A stretch of 64,000 bases of DNA, from contig JAQISU010000033.1 of NCBI GenBank assembly GCA_029339505.1, forward strand, positions 496,001 through 560,000, given 5' to 3'. Below the pieces are notes generated by a model. That model was not told where the DNA came from, searched no databases, and saw nothing but the letters and a program-made list of their open reading frames with translations. The stretch is from Unio delphinus. Lineage: Eukaryota; Mollusca; Bivalvia; Unionida; Unionidae. Within the stretch, counting starts at the first letter, position 1. Every line of letters starts with the position of its first letter. This document shows, piece after piece, positions 52,194-61,329 of the stretch. Position numbers and translations under genes: made by a program.

Positions 52194-52315
52194 AATTTTC
52201 AGGTCAGCATCATTAAATGTAGTTAAAAGTACCTAATTGGTTTTAAATACCTCTTATGAAATGAATTAGGTACTTTTAGCAACATTTAATTATGCTCACC
52301 TGAAAATATTCATAA
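52194..52315. repeat. Palindrome, ~50-bp arms
   Basis: ATTTTCAGGTCAGCATCATT … AAAAGTACCTAATT is mirrored by AATTAGGTACTTTT … ATGCTCACCTGAAAAT around a ~25-bp centre. Few mismatches, so a recent fold-back element is possible. Confidence 0.88.
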
Positions 52316-52754
52316 CTACAAATAGGATTCAATTTACGGTGCTGAAAGTCTATGAAATGATGCAGAATGTGTGTGGTTAAGTTCTGAATTTGCATCATTT
52401 CAGCGTCTTCAATTGAACATCAACAAAATGATGAGTACTGGTATGAGGAGTACAGTGACCAACATTTGGTACCTGAAGGTTAATGTTGATATCTTTATTT
52501 GAGGCACACCCATAAACAGTCAAAGCCTGCTATAGCAACTACCTAAATATAAAGACCCCTTGTACAAAACAACAGTAGGTTCCCTAATTCCCACCTCTAC
52601 TTGGTCAATATTTCTGTGCACAAAATGTTACCCCAAGTCATTGTTATACAACTGTTAGATAGCAGTAACAAATAATCACCTCAGCCATCAAAACTTCATT
52701 ATTGGAATTAAATACAGTTCATATCTGTATGATGCAGTTCTCTAAACATGAATC

Positions 52755-53290
52755 GTGTTATAATAAGGGCCTCACAACTGGAACCATTTTTTAAATTGAG
52801 CCTCACAACTGGAACCATGTTATAGAAAAGGGCATAACAACCAGAACCATGTTATGAAAAAAGGGCATTACAACTGGAATCATGTTATATATAATAAATG
52901 ACCTTTCAATAGGAACCATATTTACAATATTGTAATAAAGGGCCTTACAAAAGAACCATGTTACATGTATAATAATTAGCCTTACATCAGGAACCATGTT
53001 ATAATAAAGGGCCTTGCAACAAATTGTTACAATAAAGAGCTTTACAGCAGGAATCATTTTATGATATTGGGCCTTACAACAGGAACTTATAATAAAAGGC
53101 CTTACAACAGAAACCATATTATAATAAAGTAACAACAGGACCATTGTAATAAAGTGCATTAAACCAAGAAATAAAGGACCCAATAATCTGCAACTTTTAT
53201 AATAATGGACTTTTCAATAGGAACCATGTTATAATTAAGGACCTTATCAACAAGAACTATATTGTAATGAAGGGCTTTCATAGGGAGGAT
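52755..53290. repeat. Minisatellite, ~30-35 bp unit, irregular
   Basis: The degenerate unit GGAACCATGTTATAATAAAG plus GGCCTTACAACA repeats about 15 times with variable length. Confidence 0.92.
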
Positions 53291-53636
53291 TTGCTATACC
53301 CTTGAAAGTGAATTTGCAGTATTATGTCTGAAATGACAAAACTGATAAAACAAACAAATCTATTGGTCATCACAAAAACTACCCAACAGACAGACCTCCA
53401 AAAGAAGGAAGTTCAGCATCTATCATCACAAAGAACTAGGTGAAGGATGCAATATGCTTGTTTACACCATTTTGAACTAGAGTTTAATCACTTCTTTTAG
53501 TATCAGAAATGTACCGAATCATTAAATTCCCATGATTAGACAGTAATGCTATTCAGTATTGACAAAAAGGTACAAGTAATTTTTTTTATTACTACAAGGT
53601 ATTATTGTGTTAAAAATGTTTTTGCAAATATAGCTT

Positions 53637-53803
53637 TGTGAAGTATCGAATCTTGAATAAGCAGTAAACCGTAAGCACCGAGCATTAAGATTTTATTACA
53701 TTTAGACCGGAGTGTATTTGGGAAGAGTAATTTTGACCTTTATTCTTAATTTCTTCTATGTCAGTGTTAAAATTTTAAAGGGGCCAGTGTTCTGATTCAA
53801 TGA
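53637..53803 (+). repeat. Direct repeat flanking a Gypsy fragment, candidate 5' LTR remnant
   Basis: It starts TGTGAAGTATCGAAT and matches 56861-57037 in the same orientation through GAGCATTAAGATTTTAT and GTGTTCTRATTCAAT. It abuts integrase-tail coding DNA, so if it is an LTR the intervening gag, protease and most of integrase have been deleted. Confidence 0.55.
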
Positions 53804-55308
53804 AAGGAGAAGTTGTACAACATTAACCTTCTTAAACGCTATCATGAAAGGGATACACCCACTAATTTTGTAGTTGGTTGCAATAGTTGTGTGTGAAGAA
53901 CCCGACAACATTAGAGTGGCGGAAATACTTTCTAGTTGTCCTTTGATGAGGGATGAGACCTACGTTGACGTTGTCCTTGATGTAACGTTAATGTCAGAAC
54001 AACATGAAGAGGTGGAGGAGATACTCCATGACTACTCAAGTATTTTGACAGCAAGACCAGGCATGACGAACTTGGAGAAGTTTAGTTTGAAGTAAAAGAA
54101 TGAAATTCCTCTGCAACAAACCTTATCCACTAATCAGGCGAAGTTAGAAACCGTACGGGATGAAATTAGAACTATGCTAGACTTGGGGGTCATTGAACCA
54201 GCCAAATCGGCATATAGTTTACCAGTTCTTTTGGTCCAGAAGAAGAATGGTGATCACCGCTTTTGTGTCAACTAACACAAATTAAATAGGATCACAGAAT
54301 TTCAGGTCAAAATGTTACCGGATCCCGAGTCCATATTTAATGGAGTAACCAACACCAAATATTTTTATAAAATAGACTTGTCCATGGGATTATGGCAAAT
54401 ACCAGTTCATAAAGAAAACCATCCAAAACTTGCCTTCGCGACATCAGATGGGACATGTAAATGGGTAGTCATGCAGTTTGAGCTCCAGAATGCACCCAGC
54501 ATTTTCACGCAAATGATGATGAAACTGCAAGAACTTTTAAGAGGGACCAAAGTAGTTTCATGGACGATTTGTTATTGGTGACACATACTTGGATAGAAAA
54601 TTTGATTTGCTGAGAAAAGTTCTTGAATGACTCAGACAGGCAGGGCTCATCACCTGACCCTCAAAAATGTCACATGCGATTTGGAAGACTGACTTATCTA
54701 AGAGTTACACTCAATTAAGATACATTAACCCCAGACAGTGTTGAAATCTACCAACTTGGGAAGACCGCATATTTTTAAGGATTTGCAGGTTATCATCATC
54801 AGTATGTTGTAAATTTAAATGCTATTGCTAGTCCATTGACTGACTTGACAAGGAAGAATGCTAAGAGAAAGGTTATTTGGACAAATCCTTTTGAGAACAT
54901 TTCAGATTTTGACTGATAGGTTGACATCAGACACCGTAGTGAGACTACCAGATGTGACAATGGACTTTGTCAAACATATCAATGCTTGGTGCAGTTTTAC
55001 AGAAGGGGCATGATGGGGAACTTAATCCTGGTTGCTTATGGTACCAGGACGTTGTTGCCAGATGAGCGTAATTTTTTGGTTGCCGAAAGAGAATTCCTAG
55101 TAATTATCTTTAGGATCTCTAAATTCCAGCGCCATCTGTATAGGTAAAAGTTTATTCTTGAAACTGACCACCAGCCACTTGCTTATTTGGCCCAAGTTAA
55201 ACTGATAAATGATCTCTAATGAGATGGTCATTATTTCTTCAGAAATATCAAGTTCAGTTGCATTAGATTAACGGAAGCGCCAATGTAGGAGCATGTTGCC
55301 TGAGCAGA
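53804..55308 (+). pseudogene. Gmr1-like Gypsy fragment: integrase tail, RT and RNase H, decayed
   Basis: It opens with an integrase C-terminus, NINLLKRYHERDTP (~53822-53865). RT follows: GVIEPAKSAYSLPVLLVQKK (~54185-54245), FYKIDLSMGLWQIPV (~54360-54405) and VVMQFELQNAPSIFTQM. FMDDLLLVT is in a shifted frame at ~54556-54582. RNase H remnants (ETDHQPLAYLAQV, ~55157-55195) end with NVGACCLSR (~55280-55306). Integrase before RT is the unusual gene order of the Gmr1 group. There are many stops and frameshifts. Confidence 0.82.
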
Positions 55309-55311
55309 CTA

Positions 55312-56785
55312 CCGTATTTTCCGGCGTATAAGTCGAGACTTTTGTACTTGAAAGTTTGGTCTTCGTCTTATACTCCGAATCGACTTATATATGGATTTTG
55401 TCATTGAAATTGCATCGACTTATATATGGATTACAGTATCTGGTATGCTATTGATATTGCTCTATAATCGAAAACAGGTCACAGATTTATAAATTCATGT
55501 TAAATTACTATGTCAATAAATTGTCATAAAATAATATGACTACATTTATATTTGTAAATTTTGTCATTATTTATTTTGCATTCTGCGTGTTTTTTCTTTT
55601 TTCTCAAACATAAAATAAAAGAAAACAATTACCGGTAAAAACTTAAGCGGGCCGCATAGCACACTTACGGTCTATACTCTATAGTTTACTGTACTAATTC
55701 AAAGCAAAATGTTTGTTCCTAAAAAAAAAAAAAAAGATATGAAATAACTGGTCCATTAATATTTGATTTTCCAGTATAATGTTGGACACACGTGAGCAAT
55801 TACTGGCATAGCTTTTTTTTTATTGATCCAATTGATCCTACAAAGGGATGTAATCCATATTATCTGGAGCGTTCTATGATTATTTATAAAATAATGTAGA
55901 TCATGCATTCTACTGAATCCCCCAAATCATATGTTTATACGGTACTTTATCATTTTAGCTGTGCTATTTACAGTGACATAATTCAGTGGTTAAAATACAG
56001 CCAGTTCTGCCTGCTGTATTTATTAGAGTACATCAAAAGAACATGACGCAATAGCTGGGCAGCAAGTTCAAAGAACTTTGACTAGCAGCTTGGGTGAAAA
56101 AATGTGCTGAAATTTACAATGACTGAATTCAGAGACAGAAAGATCCTGAGATGTACATGTAGTTATTATAAGAATACACTTTAGCTTCCATTATTTAATC
56201 TAGGGACATGTACTATTTCATCATTCATTACATACACCCGTTACGTAATTTTTGTTATTTTCTTTTCATTGAATTCAGTCACATAGTGATCTGTGACAAA
56301 ACTATTGAATATTTTACATCCGTGTGTGGATATTTTCGATGGAAATATTTGTATTATGGATTCAATGTATGCTACAAGATTCGCTGGTGAGTGCACGGTG
56401 TTGATACTCTTTTCATGCAATAGATTATACATGTATATATAAATTAGACACGTGTATGTACAAATGCATGGTTCTCTGAATAAAGTACCGTAATTGTATT
56501 TGACAAAGTTTCTCAAATAAATTACCGTAGGTTTAAACTTTCAACTGGAAGGAATGATCATAGCTCTTGTTGCAATGGATATTGCCGGTAATTTGGAATA
56601 TCATACGACGATACCATCAATATTCATGCAACGAGACATTACTACTGGTAGTATAAAATACAAAGCCAAGTTATTGACCTGGCCTCGTCTTATACTCCGA
56701 ATCTATTTATATATCGACGAAGGATGGAAAATTTACAAAATTTGTCAATTCGACTCCGCATCAACCTTTAGGGCGGAAAATACGG
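55312..56785. mobile_element. TA-flanked DNA transposon, Tc1/mariner-like by target site, nested
   Basis: The left end CCGTATTTTCCGGCG and the reverse complement of the right end, CCGTATTTTCCGCCC, are inverted repeats, with TA on both sides. GTCTTATACTCCGAATC occurs near both ends in the same orientation. It interrupts the RNase H tail of the Gypsy fragment, whose frame resumes at 56788 (VGSEVKGLPKDM, stop). No transposase was found in its 1.47 kb. Confidence 0.75.
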
Positions 56786-56860
56786 TAGTTGGTTCTGAGG
56801 TGAAGGGATTACCTAAGGACATGTAAGCAATAACTTGAATGCAGCTTAAAAATGGGCCTA

Positions 56861-57037
56861 TGTGAAGTACCGAATTTTTAATAATCAGTGAATCTTAAAG
56901 TTGAATGTACTGAGCATTAAGATTTTATCACATTTAGACAAGGGAGTATTTGAAAAGGGTCATTTGGACCTCGATTCTTAATTTATTTTATGTCGGTGGT
57001 AAAACTTGAAAGGGACAAGTGTTCTAATTCAATAAAC
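56861..57037 (+). repeat. Direct repeat, candidate 3' LTR remnant of the Gypsy fragment
   Basis: It starts TGTGAAGTACCGAAT 35 bp after the Gypsy stop codon and matches 53637-53803. A clear polypurine tract is not visible. Confidence 0.55.
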
Positions 57038-57109
57038 TTAACCGGGTATCTTAACTGAACTTTTGATCTGTGTAAAATAGTTGTTCTTCAAAGTGAAAAG
57101 TTGTATAAA

Positions 57110-58440
57110 AAAGTTCAGAGAGTTTGACTAATGAAACAAATGATTGTCTTAGGAATTTTTTTTAGAAACCACAGCTTATCATTGGCTGGGTGAAATTATG
57201 GTGTACACCTTGGAAGTAATGGGAAATTAAAGTGACAACCTTGATCAAAATTCTTAAGTCCAAAATTTTCTGAAGGAAGGTTGGCTCCAAGGAAGCCAAC
57301 AAAAGTATAGTGCTTTCCTGGTTAAATGAGAAAGGGATCAGGTGTCTGTCTTGTGAGAAAGACAGGGTTTAGTGCTGGATGCACAAGTTCTAAAGTTAAC
57401 AGCAGTTTTAATTTCATGTAATATTCTATTTTTAATTGTTTGTGGTATGCAACTTGTTTGATGTGACTAGGTTCCATATATTGTATCGCTTATTCAATTT
57501 CATGAAAATGTGTTGAAGCTAGAGTTTCTATGCAATTTATTTTTAAACTTTACAGTTATTAGTTCATTAGCAGAATTGATTGCATGTGATAATGTTCATA
57601 TGTGCAAGATTTATAGGGTTATATGGATCAATATGAAATAAATTCCTTTTTCTGTTAGGACAATAGTAATTAGCATGAATTAATGATAACTACCTATTAT
57701 ATTGGCTTTTGTAATGTTTAAATAATCTGGGTTCACTTCATTTAGTATCGGTAATAACAATAATAATAATAATGAGGACTTTGTATAGCGCCTAATATAT
57801 AGAAGCTCTAATCGCTTAACAACATCTATAATGATATGACTACAGAAAAACTAAACATAAGAAATTGGAAAACAAAAAAATGCTGAACAAATATGTATGG
57901 TACGAAACATAATAAGGTCTTTAAGTTTGTTCTTGCAATCGAAAAAGGTGAGTATTAAGAACACTCTTGAAAGGGATCGCTGTGTCATGGTGTCTAATTT
58001 CAATGTGCAATTCATTCCAAATTGCTGGGCCCTGGTATGCAATACATATTTTCAAAGTGGAAAGTGACATGTACAGTGTAAAATTTAAGAAGGACAAGGC
58101 AGTCAGAAAAGGAAGACTCGAGGAGATAGGAATTGTAGGAACACTGTCTAGAAAAAGGTGATGCAATCAGTCGTGGACATCGAGTTCTTTTCACTACTCG
58201 ATATAATGTAATAAATCCAAATTAGACACTGCTAGTAAATCCTCTTGATATCATTTAAGTCAAAATTATCACTATTAATTTGATTAAATTTTGTTATTTT
58301 TCATGTCTAAGGAGGCTCATATTGCATTATTTCTTCCCAATAATATTGCCCAGTTCACTGTTGATATTCTATATTTCACTCACACTGGAATATAATAGTA
58401 AGGGAGGTTATTCCCTACATAACATGACATTAACTATCCC
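57110..58440. repeat. Paralogous segment, copy 2 (copy 1 at 39380-40640)
   Basis: Colinear with copy 1 but carries a LINE 3' fragment at 57765-58166 that copy 1 lacks, so the LINE arrived later in this copy or was lost from the other. Confidence 0.8.
57765..58166 (-). mobile_element. CR1/L2-like LINE 3' fragment
   Basis: The minus strand reads GPAIWNELHIEIRHHD and SVLNTHLFRLQ, the usual C-terminal block of CR1/L2-type RT proteins. It ends with AAAGTCCTCATTATTATTAT, the same 3' tail as the LINE at 14876. Confidence 0.8.
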
Positions 58441-58765
58441 TTACTAAAAGGAAGACATTGCAAGCTTCCTACATTTTCTAAAATGACATCAGTTTTTCTT
58501 GTGATATAATGTTACAGAGAATATCTTCAGGTTCAATTTAATCTTTTGAGAAGTCAAAGATACAAGTTCTCAAGGTGAGAATCCTAGTCACCAAGATTAG
58601 AACTGGCATTGCAAATTTAGGTTTGCTCTGGGTTTGATCATTCAATAAAATGAGTCCTTTGAAGGGATCAGCACTCTGCCAAACAAAAATCTAGAAATCT
58701 ATGACAAGTCAATTTTCTTTTACATTTTATATCCAAGATACAATTTTAAGCAAGACATTATTATA

Positions 58766-58918
58766 GGATTAAATGATCATGGTTGGGTATTTATTGATGT
58801 GTAAATTTTACCTAATCACTCACAAAGTAAATAAAGTCCGAAGGACTTTATGTTAACTTTGTGAGTGATTAGGTAAAATTTACACATCAATAAATACCCA
58901 ACCATGATCATTTAATCC
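58766..58918. mobile_element. Near-perfect 153-bp palindrome with TTATA target duplication
   Basis: Starting at each outer end, the first 63 bases are identical in inverted orientation (GGATTAAATGATCATGG onward). A small difference lies near the centre, then GGACTTTAT/ATAAAGTCC surrounds a tiny loop. TTATA precedes (58761-58765) and follows (58919-58923). This looks like a recent fold-back or MITE-like insertion. Confidence 0.88.
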
Positions 58919-58920
58919 TT

Positions 58921-59768
58921 ATAATTCCAATTTTATCATTTCTATCGTCAAATTAACTTATTCCATCAATAATGCATTCGAATTTACGTAGCGCGTAGTT
59001 ACCTTTCATTCGGCGTTTCACACCGCCCCGTAATACATAACCTGTACAGAATCACACGAAGAAATTGACTACAGCCACAGTTACGTTTATTCATTAACTT
59101 CATCTTTTACATCATAGGCAATGGTTACCGTGGTTTTTAACATATTTTGTTTACTGACAACATTCTTGTTCAATTTTAGTCAGTCCCATCTGTTACGTCA
59201 GATGACCATGACCTTACATAATAACAACTGATACCGTCTCAACAAGTGTGCTAAATTAAATTTCACTCAAACCTGAAATCATTATGGATTTTTTCAGTGA
59301 ATACTTCCAATTTTTATGGAAATATGAACAAGATGATGCTATCCCTTACTATATAAAGGTAACAATGAAATAAATTCTATACAAGAGTAACATTTTATGT
59401 CATTCTCAGCAGTGTTAATACTTAACAAGACCCACTCGGTGATCTACTGAGAAATGAAATGTGACTACTGTCACAGTTACGTTGTAGCAGACGAATGCTA
59501 AATTGTATAGTAAACTATTAATTTGAATCAAAGAATATTGGAAAAAGTATAAAAAGTGTAAAAGTTATATTTATTTGCAGAATTATATATTTTACAGATG
59601 ACAAAATCGTTTCACAATAACGTGTCTGCAATGTTTATTTATATTTCTAAAGCCGAAAGTAGTCCCAGAATTTATCGAAGTGTAAACAATTCCTGATCAA
59701 CATCACGTGACCGTTTACATCCAATCATATTACAGGAAATTCGTTTAATTCATAAAAATTGGAATTAT
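58921..59768. mobile_element. Possible 850-bp DNA element with 14-bp inverted ends
   Basis: ATAATTCCAATTTT at 58921-58934 is exactly inverted at 59755-59768. The interior has more CpG than its surroundings and several GTTACGT motifs. Fourteen bases of AT-rich inverted repeat could be chance, and a target duplication is unclear because the palindrome abuts the left end. Confidence 0.35.
59284..59373 (+). other. Short ORF with splice donor, candidate first exon
   Basis: ATG at 59284 opens 25 codons (MDFFSEYFQFLWKYEQDD onward) to AAG|GTAACA at ~59358, then a stop. The interior of the putative 58921-59768 element makes a transposon exon possible. Very weak evidence. Confidence 0.15.
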
Positions 59769-59769
59769 T

Positions 59770-60650
59770 AAAAGATAATGTTCATAAGATATATACACAT
59801 GCACGTGTTTATAGAGTAAATTCAATGTCCTTATTTACTGGGATTGTAAGATGCCTCTTTCAGTTAATAAAGACCATCTCTCTCTCTCCCTCCATACCTC
59901 TCTCCTTCCCTCTCAAAACTGTTTAATCTGTTACAACACATCATGCTTTCTGGTGAAAACTATACATTTCTATGTAGGGACAGGTTTCTTAAGATGGCAG
60001 CCATGGTGGCTATGTATGTCATTAGATTGCCACCAGTGTGTTAAATCGGTAGTAATAACAAACTTTCAAAAAAAAAGTTTTGCAATATAAAAAAATCCTT
60101 AATGTGATTTTTCATAAAGGAGTAGAGAAGAATTTCATGTGGTGGCTATTTGTATAACCAAAGACACAATTTTCATTTAAGACCAACTAGACATCACAGG
60201 AAATCTTGTGAAATTTCAATAAAAGTATGATTTCCAATTCAGGAGGAGGATATATACATGTATTAAGATTTTTTTTATGATGGCATCCAAACTGAATGTT
60301 TGAATAGCACCATTTTTTTCTTCATTTATGACCAACTAAATTATAGGATAACTGTGTAGTTTCACGGCAATACTTGTGTAGTATAGGCATAGCAATAACA
60401 AATTTTGTTCAACAGAATAATTTATCGCTACACGAAGAAGAACAGGCCATCCTGTTAAGTTCTGGTCTATGGCCAATAGAGCAATGATGACTTTTCATGA
60501 AAACCATGTTGATGTGGCCAACTTTTCTGGAGCAGCAATAACACCCATGTTTAATTTTCAGGTTGGCCCAGCTACACATGACAAGTAATGTGGTGAAAAG
60601 CCAATGTCAGTATAACAAATCCATTAAGAATTGCAGTAATAACAAGATTT
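59770..60650. other. Downstream intergenic stretch, nothing recognised
   Basis: AT-rich. A TCTCTCTCYCTCC low-complexity run lies at 59877-59915. It contains phrases like AAGATGGCAGCCATGGTGGC but no gene. Confidence 0.5.
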
Positions 60651-60652
60651 TC

Positions 60653-60882
60653 AGGGGCCCCCAGTGATCTAAAGTGCTCTCTGTTACGGATCACTGCCAT
60701 CTCACCTCTGTCTGTATGGGTTCAAGTCTAAGATTTGGCTAATGTAGTTATGTGAAAAAGCTTGCCAGTAGCTTCTCATGGGTTGGTGGTTCTTTCCGGG
60801 GGTTTTCCTCCACCAATAATACTGGCCACCATGTATAGACACTATCGTGTGGTGAAAAATGGCCTTAAACCCTACAAGATTT
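60653..60882 (+). repeat. SINE family A, plus
   Basis: CCCAGTGATCTAAAGTGCTC and GGGTTCAAGTCTAAG form the head, with a full body and an AAATGGCCTTAAACCCTACA tail. Confidence 0.88.
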
Positions 60883-61081
60883 TCAAGCTGCCCAATGTTA
60901 ATGGCCATATTTTATATAGAATCATAAAAAGTCTTGTGGTAAAAAGTACAGTTCTGGAGGAGGAGCAATAGTGATTTTCATGATAGCTACATTGGCCACC
61001 ATTTTGGATCTCAGCTAGGTATGTGTTTGTGTGTGTTATTATATTTCCGGGACTACATTGAGAAGATTACATAACGGGGTT

Positions 61082-61325
61082 GTTGTTGTTGTAGGGTTTA
61101 ATACCATTTTCAGCACATGATAGGCCATACATGGCGGCCAGTATATATGGTTGAGGAAAAACCTGGGAAAAAAACCAGAAAGAACCACAGACCCACGTGA
61201 AGCTGACAAGCTTTCTCACATACCCATGTTGGCCGAATCCAAGACTAGAACCCATGCAGACAGAGGTGAGATGGCAATGATCTGTAATGGAGAACGCTTT
61301 AGACCACTCGTCCACTTGGGGCTCC
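61082..61325 (-). repeat. SINE family A, minus
   Basis: On the minus strand: GAGTGGTCTAAAGCGTTCTC, GGGTTCTAGTCTTGG, the body, and a tail TTAAACCCTACAACAACAAC. It faces the plus copy 200 bp to its left. Confidence 0.88.
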
Positions 61326-61329
61326 CCAT

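Noticed and set aside
52803..53183. 126-codon hydrophobic minus-strand frame
   Set aside because: It is translated minisatellite; the protein repeats follow the DNA unit.
56554..56826. 90-codon plus frame as a gene
   Set aside because: It crosses the end of the TA-flanked element into the Gypsy RNase H tail; it is a chance join of two elements.
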